A stretch of DNA of 50,771 bases from Acidobacteriaceae bacterium (GCA_025355505.1 JANXZM010000103.1:1-50771), one strand, 5' to 3'. Counted from the first letter of the stretch, positions 34,775 to 43,221 are shown. Translations and numbers: made by a program. Notes: a model not told the origin generated them from the sequence alone.

Positions 34775-35069
34775 TTTTGAACTTAAACTCGTGCAGCTTC
34801 ATATCCACGCGCGCCCCGCGGAAGGTCACTCCCTCCATCCGCAGGCGAAATCTTTGCTCAGCGCCATTTTCTCCGCTTAGCTTGATGGCCCCGCCCGAGC
34901 CGACCACCCGATGCCACGGCAATCCCTGAACCTGTTGCAGAATGCGCACCACTTGACGGGCAGCTCCGAGCCACCCCGCAGCCTTGGCTAAAGCTCCGTA
35001 ACTCGACACTGCTCCCGCCGGCAGAGCGCAAATGCAGCGCACGACGCGGGCACGCTTATCCTCCTGCAT
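34761..35069 (-). CDS. alkyltransferase-like protein (ATL), active-site Cys replaced by Trp
   Basis: The 102 aa protein has the MGMT-type DNA-binding fold: LPAGAVSSYGALAKAAG, GAARQVVRILQQ with the Arg finger, then LPWHRVVGSGG. In true O6-alkylguanine transferases this last motif is PCHRV. Here it is PWHRV (Trp52), the hallmark of ATL proteins. These bind O6-alkylguanine without repair and flag it to nucleotide excision repair. ATG 35069 has GGAGAG at good spacing; the longer frame would need TTG. It is convergent with hemQ. Confidence 0.88.
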   Translation of the reverse strand: MQEDKRARVVRCICALPAGAVSSYGALAKAAGWLGAARQVVRILQQVQGLPWHRVVGSGGAIKLSGENGAEQRFRLRMEGVTFRGARVDMKLHEFKFKKLRH

Positions 35070-35256
35070 GCTTCTCTCCAATTTGGATTGCGTGGACTTG
35101 GATTGAGATTTCCGATTCACGGGCAATACTTACCGGACATTGATGCTACTGTAGCTTCACGAATACAAATTCTTACACAGACTCGTAAAACCCGGGATTA
35201 CGATTTGTGCATCCTACATTCTTACCCACCACCAAAACTTCCTTTTGGAGAATAAT

Positions 35257-35979
35257 ATGTTTCGCGCGTTAAAAGCCCTGCCCCTTACGTTAGCCCTTGC
35301 CGCCCTGAGCTTGTTTGCCGCCAGTTGTGGTTCCACTAGTCAATCGCAGATTCGAGTGGTTGATGCCATCCCCGACGCCTCGGCATCCTTGGATGTCAAT
35401 ATCAACGGAACCAAGATCACCACCACCGCCCTGGCATTCGGAGCTATTTTCCCGAGCACCAATCCCCCCGCGACTTACACGAAGGTGAAGGCGGGCAGTG
35501 CCACGATCACCGCGTTCTTGACCGGCACCACCGGGAACCCGGTCAACACCGGCACTACCACTTTGAGCGGCTCGACGCAGTACACGGTGGTCCTGAATGG
35601 CTTCGCGTCCAACGACGGTACCCCCGGGGTCCTCACCGACAACAACGCGGCGCCGACCGCTGGCAACCTGGAATTCCGCATCGTCGACGCGTCGGCCTTC
35701 ACACCCGTTGGCGGGTTTGATGTGTATATCACCCCGCCCTCCGGGGACATCACGGGTGTCACGTCCCAGACCATCACCCTCGGGCAGGCAACCACCTACG
35801 AAAGCGTTGCCAACGCTAGTTATAACGTCGTCATCATTCCACACGGGGGCCAGATTCCAGTTGTTAACCAGAATTACCCTGAGGCAGACGGATCGATTCG
35901 CACCGTGGTGATCGTGGACAACCAGGGCGGCGGTAGCGGACCAGCGCAGTTTCCGCTGCTGTTCACTGACCACAATTAA
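35257..35979 (+). CDS. DUF4397-domain lipoprotein
   Basis: The 240 aa exported protein has a signal peptide ending in a lipobox-like FAASC (Cys24). Two DUF4397-like immunoglobulin-type repeats follow: QIRVVDAIPDASASLDVNINGTK in the first and LEFRIVDASAFTPVGGFDVYITPP in the second. Each has the R-x-V-x-D/A-S-P-like opening. It probably acts in the envelope or is surface-anchored; no ligand is known. ATG 35257 follows TTTTGGAG. It is convergent with the STAS gene, with a terminator between. Confidence 0.88.
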   Translation: MFRALKALPLTLALAALSLFAASCGSTSQSQIRVVDAIPDASASLDVNINGTKITTTALAFGAIFPSTNPPATYTKVKAGSATITAFLTGTTGNPVNTGTTTLSGSTQYTVVLNGFASNDGTPGVLTDNNAAPTAGNLEFRIVDASAFTPVGGFDVYITPPSGDITGVTSQTITLGQATTYESVANASYNVVIIPHGGQIPVVNQNYPEADGSIRTVVIVDNQGGGSGPAQFPLLFTDHN

Positions 35980-36036
35980 TTGTGGGCAAACCGCTTCGGC
36001 CCAACAGGCGTCGCGCTGCAACCTTCAGTAAAAGGA

Positions 36037-36060
36037 ACCGGGCCTCGACCGAGGCCCGGT
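36037..36060 (-). terminator. terminator between convergent genes
   Basis: Hairpin ACCGGGCCTCG/CGAGGCCCGGT with a 2-base loop. On the minus strand it is followed by TCCTTTTACTG, so it best serves the STAS gene, and it may act on both. Confidence 0.75.
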
Positions 36061-36067
36061 GAACCTC

Positions 36068-36421
36068 CTAAGCCGCATCCTTCTTGAACGACTGAGCGGC
36101 CACTTCTTCATCGTCAAACACTTCAAAAACAGTAAGCAGCTTGGTGATCTGCAGCAGATCTCCCACGCGCTGGCTCAGCCGCGCCAGTTTCACCGCGCCC
36201 CCGGCGCTGCGGGCAGTCGTGTAAAGCGAAACCAGTGTTCCGAGCCCGCCGCTATCGATGTAATTCACTTCGTGCAGATTCAGCACAACCCTCGGGCTCC
36301 CGGCCAGCAGTTTCTTGACCGTGTCGCGCAAGCTGGCCGATTCTTCGCCAAACACGAGTCGACCGCTGCAATCCACCACCAGCACGCCCTCCACCGTCCG
36401 TGTGCTCATTCTCAGTTGCAT
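36068..36421 (-). CDS. STAS-domain anti-sigma factor antagonist
   Basis: The 117 aa protein is a single STAS domain: MQLRMSTRTVEGVLVVDCSGRL, VVLNLHEVNYIDSGGLGTLVSLY and LTVFEVFDDEEVA. The IDSGGLG motif contains the Ser that anti-sigma kinases phosphorylate in SpoIIAA/RsbV-type switches. ATG 36421 starts the conserved fold; the frame is open upstream into the spacer. No anti-sigma factor or sigma gene is adjacent, so the partner is unknown. Confidence 0.92.
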   Translation of the reverse strand: MQLRMSTRTVEGVLVVDCSGRLVFGEESASLRDTVKKLLAGSPRVVLNLHEVNYIDSGGLGTLVSLYTTARSAGGAVKLARLSQRVGDLLQITKLLTVFEVFDDEEVAAQSFKKDAA

Positions 36422-36564
36422 AGGCGTTCTTCTCCAAAGTATTCGCAGTAAAACTCGACCCACGAGCGTACCCCTCCTGCCTCCGCCGCGCAAGCGGCCG
36501 GCGTTCTTGGTTGAACGTAACTTCGTCAACCACCAAAGGACGCGATGTCACACAAAGGTTGAAC

Positions 36565-36606
36565 CCTCGAAGCTTTCCTTCGTGGACCTTCGTGGCCTTG
36601 GTGGTG
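36565..36606. repeat. spacer with short imperfect repeats (CCTTCGTGG words)
   Basis: TTTCCTTCGTGGACCTTCGT followed by GGCCTTGGTGGTG, with inverted partners (ACCACCAAAGGAC) at 36530-36545. Same class as 31983-32030. Confidence 0.55.
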
Positions 36607-36670
36607 AATGCTGTTAGCCCGTGACGAGAGCAAACTCCTCGCGCGTGAGACTGTATAATCGAGAACTCCG

Positions 36671-38608
36671 ATGAGCTACCAGGTCCTGGCGCGCAAATAC
36701 CGGCCACAGAAATTCTCCGAGGTCATCGGCCAGGAACACGTCACCCGCACCCTGCAAAATGCGATCGCGCAGGAGCGCATCGCGCACGGCTACATCTTTA
36801 GCGGACATCGCGGCATCGGCAAGACAACGGTTGCCCGCATCCTGGCGATGGCGCTGAACTGCCGCGCCAGCTCCGACAACAAGCCGTCGGTCGAGCCTTG
36901 CGGCATTTGCGATTCCTGCACCGAGATTCGCGCCGGCAACGCGGTGGACGTGATCGAAATTGATGCGGCCACCAATCGCGGCATCGACGAGATCCGCGAA
37001 CTGCGCGAAGCCGCGCGCTATCTCCCGGCCCGCGATCGTTTCAAGATCTACATCCTCGACGAGGCCCACCAGATCACCGACGCGGCCTTCAATGCGCTCC
37101 TAAAAACATTGGAGGAGCCTCCCAGCCACGTGATCTTCATGATGGCCACCACGCAGCCCGAAGATATTCCCCAGACCATCCGCTCGCGCTGCCAGCACTT
37201 CAGTTATCGCGCCATGAAGTTCGAAGCCATCATCGGGCAACTGCGTGACATCGTGGCGAAGGAGAATATCCCCGCCGACGAGGACGCCCTTGCCCTCCTG
37301 GCGGAAGCGGGCGACGGCTCGATGCGCGACGCGCTCTCCATCCTCGACCAGGCCATCGCCTCCACCAGCGACCACCTGACGCACGATTCCGTTCGCAGCC
37401 TGATCGGTTCCGCCCCTGCGGCGGCGCTGGAAACCGTGATGCAGGCGGTCTCGGAAAGTTCGAGCGAGAAAATTCTGGTACTGGTCGATGAACTCATCGG
37501 CGAAGGCCACAGTCCCACGCATTTTGCGCGCCAGTTGGTGCGCTTCCTCAGAAATGTAACGGTGGCGAAGATCGCAGGCAAAGACTCAGCGCTCCTGCAA
37601 GTTTCTTCCGATGAGCGCGCCCGCGCGAGCCGCATCGCCGAACTATTCAGCGAGGAAGACCTGACGCGGCATCTGCAGATCATGCTGCGCACCCACGGAG
37701 AACTCGGATACCGTCAGGAACAACGCTTCCACCTCGAACTGGGATTGCTAAAAATGGCGCATGCGCAGCGTCTGCTTCCGATCGAGCAGTTGCTGAGCGA
37801 TGCCGCGGCCTCCGCTTCGGGATCTGCGCGCACCGCACCTCGGCCGGTTCTCGCTTCGCCCCTCGCTTCTCATTCTCTGCCCGCTGAGGCCCGGCGCACT
37901 GAGTCTTCCTCAGCCGCACGATCGAGTTCGGTGTCTCCATTCGCAGCCGATTCGGCCCGCAAAGGCACTCCCAAGGCGGAGGCGTCCGGCGGTATCGCAG
38001 CATTGGCGGACAAGCATGCCCTGAGCGCAGTCGAAGGGCATGCCCTGAGCGCAGTCGAAGGGAGCGTCCGCACCACACACCCGGCGCCATTCACTGGACC
38101 GAGCGCGACCAGCGCCAACGTCGTCATCATGGGATCGGCCGCGCCCGCGGTTGAAGAGTTATCGCCAGCACCCGATCCGCAGCCAGTGGGGATTGTCGCG
38201 GTGAAGGCCGAAGCAATATCCGAAGTCAGCGCCGACTCTTTTCGCGACGCCGTTCTCAACGAGCTGGGAAATCAGCCCATGCTGGTTTCCATGCTGGAAA
38301 ACGCGGAGTGGAGCCTGAACGGAAATACGTTGCTCGCAAAAGCCGCAGCTTCGAGCACGATGATCGAAATGTCATTCACCAACGACGCCCGCCGCGTCGC
38401 CAGCGCCGCCGCCAGCGGCCTGGCCGGCAGGCCGATCAAGATGCAAGTCGAGCCCGGTGGAACGCCGCAAGCGGTGTCCCCGGCACGCAAGTCTTCACCA
38501 AACGGCAGCGCACGCAGCCGCGCCGAACAAGATCCAATCGTGCAACGCATGAAAGAAAAGTTCGGCGCCGAAATCCGCACCGTGATCGACTATCGAGAGA
38601 AAGGATGA
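36671..38608 (+). CDS. dnaX: DNA polymerase III subunit gamma/tau
   Basis: DnaX is the clamp-loader ATPase of the replisome. The AAA+ core is complete: Walker A GHRGIGKTTVARI (about 45-57), a zinc-binding cysteine group (C59 region then CGICDSC about 77-83), the DEAH-like ILDEAHQIT, and the sensor IRSRCQHF. Domain III follows to about residue 370. The C-terminal tau part (about 380-645) is low complexity and ends with a conserved polymerase-binding-like block (PIVQRMKEKFGAEIRTVIDYREKG). At residues 449-464 two copies of HALSAVEG come from a tandem 24-bp repeat. It is the first gene of the dnaX-ybaB-recR cluster, the usual bacterial order. Confidence 0.96.
   Translation: MSYQVLARKYRPQKFSEVIGQEHVTRTLQNAIAQERIAHGYIFSGHRGIGKTTVARILAMALNCRASSDNKPSVEPCGICDSCTEIRAGNAVDVIEIDAATNRGIDEIRELREAARYLPARDRFKIYILDEAHQITDAAFNALLKTLEEPPSHVIFMMATTQPEDIPQTIRSRCQHFSYRAMKFEAIIGQLRDIVAKENIPADEDALALLAEAGDGSMRDALSILDQAIASTSDHLTHDSVRSLIGSAPAAALETVMQAVSESSSEKILVLVDELIGEGHSPTHFARQLVRFLRNVTVAKIAGKDSALLQVSSDERARASRIAELFSEEDLTRHLQIMLRTHGELGYRQEQRFHLELGLLKMAHAQRLLPIEQLLSDAAASASGSARTAPRPVLASPLASHSLPAEARRTESSSAARSSSVSPFAADSARKGTPKAEASGGIAALADKHALSAVEGHALSAVEGSVRTTHPAPFTGPSATSANVVIMGSAAPAVEELSPAPDPQPVGIVAVKAEAISEVSADSFRDAVLNELGNQPMLVSMLENAEWSLNGNTLLAKAAASSTMIEMSFTNDARRVASAAASGLAGRPIKMQVEPGGTPQAVSPARKSSPNGSARSRAEQDPIVQRMKEKFGAEIRTVIDYREKG
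38015..38062 (+). repeat. tandem 24-bp repeat in dnaX, palindromic core
   Basis: Two identical, adjacent 24-bp copies, each CATG plus CCCTGAGCGCAGTCGAAGGG. The core is a widely seen REP-like element. It translates in frame to HALSAVEG twice. Confidence 0.92.
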
Positions 38609-38611
38609 AGC

Positions 38612-38700
38612 AGATTTGTGATTTGTAAATTGCAATTGAAAGCCCCTTCGCGCGCAGATTTGAAATTGCCAATTACAAGTCACCAATCACAAATTCTCTT
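38612..38700. repeat. AT-rich spacer with repeat words (AATTTG / ATTACAA)
   Basis: Words such as GATTTGTGATTTGTAAATTG and CCAATTACAAGTCACCAATC occur in opposite orientations between dnaX and ybaB. AT-rich against a GC-rich background. Confidence 0.6.
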
Positions 38701-39003
38701 ATGTCTGGTTTCAATTTGCAGGAACTAATGTCGCAGGCCAAGCAGCAGTACGAGACGCTGCAAAAAAAGCTGGAGCAGACCGTGGTCGAGGCTTCGTCCG
38801 GAGGCGGTTCCGTCACCGTTAAAATGGATGGCCGCAAACAGGTGCTCGGCATCAAGATCGATCCGGAGGCAATCCAAGCCGGCGATGTCGAGATGCTGCA
38901 GGATCTCGTGATGGCCGCACTGAACGAAGCCGGACGCAAAGTCGATCAGGCGATGCAATCCAGTGTGGGTGGAATGCTGGGCGGGCTGGGAGGACTTTTG
39001 TAA
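38701..39003 (+). CDS. ybaB: YbaB/EbfC family nucleoid-associated protein
   Basis: The 100 aa DNA-binding protein is a homodimer in relatives. It has the characteristic N-terminal helix (LQELMSQAKQQYETLQKKLEQTVVEASSGGG), the VTVKMDGRKQVLGIKIDPE strand, and the DLVMAALNEAGRKVDQ helix. Its place between dnaX and recR is the classical one. It likely bends DNA and may couple nucleoid structure with recombination. A spacer of AT-rich repeats lies on each side. Confidence 0.96.
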   Translation: MSGFNLQELMSQAKQQYETLQKKLEQTVVEASSGGGSVTVKMDGRKQVLGIKIDPEAIQAGDVEMLQDLVMAALNEAGRKVDQAMQSSVGGMLGGLGGLL

Positions 39004-39112
39004 TTTCGCAATTTCGCAATTTTGTAATTTGAACCTCGACGGCACTCGCTAAGAGCCACCAGCCTAGAGCTGGCAGCCGGGTTCGAATTACACGATTACA
39101 GAATTACAAAAC
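39002..39112. repeat. AT-rich spacer with repeat words (TTTCGCAA / ATTACA)
   Basis: TTTCGCAATTTCGCAATTTT at the left end and AATTACACGATTACAGAATT near the right end face each other across a small hairpin (CCAGCCTAGAGCTGG). Lies between ybaB and recR. Confidence 0.6.
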
Positions 39113-39116
39113 CCTT

Positions 39117-39716
39117 ATGTCCAAATTTGCCGAACCGATGACCCGGCTGATCGACGAACTCAAGAAGCTGCCGGGAATCGGCAGCAAGAGCGCACAGCGT
39201 CTCGCCTTTCATATTCTGCGGTCGAGCGAAGATGACGCCGAAGCCCTTGCCTCCGCCGTTCGCGACGTAAAGGCCAAGCTGCGTCTGTGCTCCATCTGCA
39301 ACAACATCACCGACGTCGATCCCTGCGTGTACTGCACCAGTCCTACCCGGAACCAGAAGCTGGTCTGCGTGGTCGAGGAGCCGACCAACATCGCCGCCGT
39401 CGAAAAGACGCGGCACTTTAACGGCGTCTACCACGTGCTCCACGGTTCGATCTCACCACTGCACGGTGTCGGCCCTGAACAGTTGCGCATCGCAAACCTG
39501 ATCAGCCGGGTCGGCCGGGGCGAAATCGAAGAGGTCATCCTGGCCACCAATCCCACCGTCGAGGGAGAAGCCACCGCCACCTATCTGGCGCAGCAACTCA
39601 AGCGGCAGGGACTGCGCGTGACCCGGATCGCCATGGGCATTCCCGTCGGCAGCGACATCGAATACACCGACGAAGTCACCATGCTGAAGGCCATGGAAGG
39701 TCGCCGGGAAATGTAG
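39117..39716 (+). CDS. recR: recombination protein RecR
   Basis: The 199 aa protein has the N-terminal helix-hairpin-helix region ([21 protein letters not shown]) and the zinc finger [16 protein letters not shown] (four cysteines). The Toprim domain follows ([29 protein letters not shown] and [21 protein letters not shown]). The C-terminal clamp-forming end is [26 protein letters not shown]. It acts with RecO (7095-7832) and RecF in gap repair. It is the last gene of the dnaX-ybaB-recR set. Confidence 0.97.
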   Translation: MSKFAEPMTRLIDELKKLPGIGSKSAQRLAFHILRSSEDDAEALASAVRDVKAKLRLCSICNNITDVDPCVYCTSPTRNQKLVCVVEEPTNIAAVEKTRHFNGVYHVLHGSISPLHGVGPEQLRIANLISRVGRGEIEEVILATNPTVEGEATATYLAQQLKRQGLRVTRIAMGIPVGSDIEYTDEVTMLKAMEGRREM

Positions 39717-39781
39717 ATTCGCCCGTAGAGCCTGCGGGACTTCAAAGGCCTGTCCCGGCTTCAAAGCACCCGTGCCTAACT

Positions 39782-40339
39782 TTGTGCCTCACCACCGGCA
39801 ACGTTCACGCCGGGACCTTTGACAACGCGTTCTGGCTGAACGGAACCACGACGGGGCACATGATCGCGTGCGGATTCGTGCAGGGGTCGGCGAAGACGAA
39901 GCTGATCCCATCGAATCCACAGATGTATTTCTTCCCATTTGTAAATCACTTCATCACGAGCACGGGTGTGTCGAAGTTTGTCGTGAACAACACGAAAGGG
40001 GACGAGCGTTCGCCGCTCACCGAGTTTTACAACGGAACCACCGACCGGGTGTTCTTCGGCGTGGGCTCGACCGACGGTTTCCTGAAGAGCTCGACCATTA
40101 CAGGTTCGTTGACCACACCCGTCTGCGCGGCTGTAGCGACAGCGAGTTGTGTGAAGGCCCCGGTCGCTCTCGGAGGGACCAGCGGGATCGTGATCGACAA
40201 CCAATTGTCCAACGGCGGGACGAACATCTACTTCACGACCCTGGCCGTGGGGTCGGTGAACGCCCAGAAATGCAATGTGGCAGGCGGGGCTGCGAATCCG
40301 CGTTGTGCGGTGAAACTGACGCAATCGGGGTTGAACTAA
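39782..40339 (+). pseudogene. C-terminal fragment of a secreted acidobacterial protein, no start
   Basis: The frame is open upstream into recR and has no usable start (only a TTG at 39782) and no ribosome binding site. The 185-codon segment has the composition of an extracellular beta-rich protein (many Thr, Gly, Asn) with FWLNGTTTGHMIACGFVQG, FYNGTTDRVFFGVGSTDGF and a C-terminal CAVKLTQSGLN end. Such endings occur in large exported acidobacterial proteins. The missing 5' part was probably lost when the fragment arrived next to recR. A decaying pseudogene is most likely. Confidence 0.6.
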
Positions 40340-40765
40340 GGCGGCGGAACGAGTTTTTTGGTGTGTCCTTGCACCCGATACTGTGCAACACTTTGAAACA
40401 CCCGGCTGCTGGCCCCCTAGAACTGCCCCCGTCAAACCCAGCGAGTGTAGCGATTAAATATCCGTATTATCTGTAACTTACGAAAATTATTGAAACCATT
40501 GCGCGGAGTCTGCAACTGGCGACCCAATTGCTCCTTCCCATGACGTCTGTATCCTCGCTCCGTTTGAACCCTTTGCTGGCGCGAGATGCACAAGCGGACG
40601 TCAACCACGTCCGCGCAAATCTCCGAGCCAGCCGCGCCGGGCTGCGATGTAACCGCATCTCATCCGACGCTCCCGAAACCGGGTCTAACCGCCCGGTTTC
40701 ATTTTTTTTGTCGCAATCACGGGATTCCTTTGCGCAGCCCCGGGCGAAGCACAGCGTCCGCAATC
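40340..40765. other. gene-free stretch, 426 bp, with an orphan terminator
   Basis: Contains an AT-rich patch (TATTATCTGTAACTTACG, near 40465) and a strong plus-strand terminator (40675-40709), but no plus-strand gene that needs it nearer than the fragment ending at 40339. A small RNA ending at about 40709 is possible. Confidence 0.5.
40675..40709 (+). terminator. strong Rho-independent terminator
   Basis: Perfect 9-bp stem GAAACCGGG/CCCGGTTTC, 8-base loop, then ATTTTTTTTG. The T-run is on the plus strand only. Confidence 0.88.
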
Positions 40766-41317
40766 TCAGTCGCCAGCGGTACCCATCAGGAATCCGTTAG
40801 CTTCCTCTTTCTCTGCAACCAGTCCTTCCGGCAGCCGACCCCGGTTGTACTCCGCCATACGGTTTTTCCACTTGAGAAAATCGGTGATGCTCTCGGGTTC
40901 AATGCGAATTTCCACCCGCCGCAAACTCGCCAGCAGAAGATTCATCTCGTTCTGGAACCCGATCGCGGAACGCAGGTTCTTCGCCGACGCCTTGACCCGC
41001 TCGATCTCGCGCCCGCACACCTCGAGTAGCCCCCAGCCCGCAGGCAGTTCCTCGGCTCGTATCAGACCGCGCGGCGCCAGGTAATACCGCTCACATCCCA
41101 CGCCCATCTCCGGCTTCTGCCGGAAGGACTTGTCGCGATCCGCCAGGAAATCCGCGCGCGACACCTTGCTCTCGACCAGCACCGAATGGCACGCCTTCTT
41201 CCACCCAATCGCGTCCGGCATCTCGCCACTGACGCACGCCTGCTCGCTAAGCACCACTCCGCAGCGATAGCGCCGCAACCACCGCACCGCCATCGAAACC
41301 AGTTTTGCATGAGTCAT
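40766..41317 (-). CDS. PD-(D/E)XK nuclease-like protein (MmcB-like)
   Basis: The 183 aa protein has the segment GWKKACHSVLVESKVSRADFLADRDKSFR, where DAIGWKK...VESKVSRADF fits a D-x(n)-E-x-K restriction-like nuclease core. The order and the ADF-x-x-D-x-K tail resemble MmcB-type DNA repair proteins. The C-terminal half (about 95-183) is charged and helical. The frame begins MTHAKLVSMAVRWLRRYRCGVVLSE. Function is inferred from the fold pattern only. It could act in DNA repair, consistent with nearby recR, but there is no operon link. Confidence 0.6.
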   Translation of the reverse strand: MTHAKLVSMAVRWLRRYRCGVVLSEQACVSGEMPDAIGWKKACHSVLVESKVSRADFLADRDKSFRQKPEMGVGCERYYLAPRGLIRAEELPAGWGLLEVCGREIERVKASAKNLRSAIGFQNEMNLLLASLRRVEIRIEPESITDFLKWKNRMAEYNRGRLPEGLVAEKEEANGFLMGTAGD

Positions 41318-41427
41318 GTTTGCTCGGTCACACCTGCATGGTCTACCAAAGAAGTTTGCGAGGCGAACGTCGTTCTGAAAAGTGTCAGACTGGCTACTGG
41401 CTTTTGGCTTTTGGGTGGCTTAGCGCT

Positions 41428-43074
41428 TCAGCCCTGCGATACCTGACCTGCTCCCGGAATCGGCTTTAGCCGCTGCGGGCGACTACGTCCGCCTTCTGCG
41501 GCAGCACGCAATGCCCGCACCAGCACCGGCCGCCGCAGCACCACCTCCAGCAAATGTCGCGCCCCGGCTACGTCTTCCGCCGACCGTTCCACCGCCGAGT
41601 ATCCCGCCGCCCGCACCAGTACGAAACGGTCCTGCAAACCCACCTCGATCCGCGGAACGTTCTCGCTTTCATTCCCATTGCACCCACGGTGCGCATCCAA
41701 CGCCTTTGCCAGACGCAAGACGCCCGCCAACTCCATCGCGATCGTCCGATCCGCTAGTTCCAGCACTTGCATAGTCTTTCCCCGAAAACGCGGTAACGCC
41801 CCGCGATGATAGCGCGCCACCACCGCCGCCAGTTCCAGTTCTCGCGCATTCCAACCCAGAGGCCGAGCCAGCCCGCGGATCATCCGGTACGAAGTCTTTT
41901 GGTGATTTTCCGCGCCCTTCGCTTTGCCAACCTCATGCATCAGCGCCGCCGCCTGCAGCACCGCTCGCGAGTCAGGTTCCTCATTCGGCGCCCCCTGCTT
42001 TTCCGCCGCCACGCCTGCCCTCATCAGCCCCGCATCCTTCAGGCCGTCGTACAAAAGAAGTGCCAGCTCGGCCACACGCTGCGAATGCAGAAAATCGGGA
42101 TCCAGATATCCAGCCCATGCCCGAAGACGGCTCATCGCCGCCGCACGCAACTGCGGGCCCGACGGCAACTCCGCCCGCCAGACGCGCCATAGCGACTCGC
42201 GGCCCACCATCTTCTCGCGATAGCGCTCAATCCTCTTAGCGCGCTCCAGGTTCAACTTCTCCCGCCACCGGCTCCGGCTCTCCACGTCCGGAAACGCCTC
42301 AATCTCCACCGCCAACGCCCACAGCACATCCAGATCGTGCACCTCGCCCAGCACATCCTGCAGCTCTTTCAGATCGCCGCCCCACAACGCGTGCTGCCGC
42401 GGCAGAAAATTTTCCACCGTATAGCGGAACCGTTTGAGGCCGATGCGAAGTTCGTGCAACGCAACTTGCGACCGCGTCCGCAGAGCGCGTTTGTGCAGGT
42501 CGTAGGCCTCTATCCACTTTTCCAGCGCCAGATGCACGTACACCACGCTCCCCGGTCGCACCCGCGACGCCCGCTGCGGCAGACTTCTGGTCCACTGCCG
42601 CCATTGCTTCCGGTCAAACTGATTAAGGTCCTTGAAGGCGTGCTGCTTGCATTCGGCTTCGCGCGCGTGCACATGATCAAGCAGCTTGACCGCCACCGGA
42701 TCACTGGGATCGCTCAGCTTCTCGATCCACTCCTGCATCACTTGCATGTCGCGCAACTCACCCAGCGCCTGGAAAAGTTTCTTCCCCGCCTTCTTCATGT
42801 CTTTCCACGAAGAATCGGGATCGATGGCCATCAATCCATCGGCGAGAGACCGGCCACGCCGCAACGCAACCCGAAGATCGTGCACCGCATCGGCATCGAA
42901 ACCCACGGCCGCCCGATCACACTCCAGCAGCACGCGCCCCATCCAGGCCCGCAGCCCAAGCTTGGGCTTGGAGTTCGCAGGCTTCGAACTTGGACTGCCT
43001 CCCACCGTGGCTCCTTTGGTTGACGGGAACCATTGTCGCCTCTTTGCGCGGATTCTTCTAGCGACAGATCTCAC
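41428..43074 (-). CDS. CHAD-HD fusion protein (polyphosphate-associated)
   Basis: The 548 aa protein combines a CHAD domain with a Ppx/GppA-like HD domain. In CHAD (residues ~45-290), HDLRVALRRGR (65-75) and LHELRIGLKRFRYTVE (206-221) supply the conserved His and basic helices that bind polyphosphate. In the HD part (~325-465), the metal-type residues are H330, H380-E381 (MHEVGK), H391 and H423 (RYHRGALP). The HD pair is altered to HE. No N-terminal phosphatase domain of exopolyphosphatase is present. The C-terminal tail includes an intergenic-type hairpin (41461-41472). The start is GTG 43074 with AAAGGAG upstream. It probably binds polyP granules; whether it also hydrolyses anything is unknown. 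Confidence 0.85.
   Translation of the reverse strand: MRSVARRIRAKRRQWFPSTKGATVGGSPSSKPANSKPKLGLRAWMGRVLLECDRAAVGFDADAVHDLRVALRRGRSLADGLMAIDPDSSWKDMKKAGKKLFQALGELRDMQVMQEWIEKLSDPSDPVAVKLLDHVHAREAECKQHAFKDLNQFDRKQWRQWTRSLPQRASRVRPGSVVYVHLALEKWIEAYDLHKRALRTRSQVALHELRIGLKRFRYTVENFLPRQHALWGGDLKELQDVLGEVHDLDVLWALAVEIEAFPDVESRSRWREKLNLERAKRIERYREKMVGRESLWRVWRAELPSGPQLRAAAMSRLRAWAGYLDPDFLHSQRVAELALLLYDGLKDAGLMRAGVAAEKQGAPNEEPDSRAVLQAAALMHEVGKAKGAENHQKTSYRMIRGLARPLGWNARELELAAVVARYHRGALPRFRGKTMQVLELADRTIAMELAGVLRLAKALDAHRGCNGNESENVPRIEVGLQDRFVLVRAAGYSAVERSAEDVAGARHLLEVVLRRPVLVRALRAAAEGGRSRPQRLKPIPGAGQVSQG
41461..41472. repeat. short hairpin CGGC-TTTA-GCCG in the CHAD-HD gene 3' end
   Basis: Same CGGCTAAAGCCG hairpin as in the 154-bp repeats, here encoding the C-terminal residues around RPQRLKPIPG. 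Confidence 0.6.
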
Positions 43075-43221
43075 ATTGTGATCTCCTTTTGCCCAGGCGT
43101 TGGTTGTGTTTTTATTCTGGGTTCACACTCAAGAGAGACAGAGTGGAAAAGATTCCCTCACGTTTCGAAAAAGTTTTTGGGGAGATCGCCGGAATCGGCC
43201 CAGAAGACTGATCCGTTTGGG

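Noticed and set aside
40528-40800. 90-codon plus-strand frame
   Set aside because: Passes through the strong terminator hairpin and into the 3' end of the opposite gene. Not protein-like.
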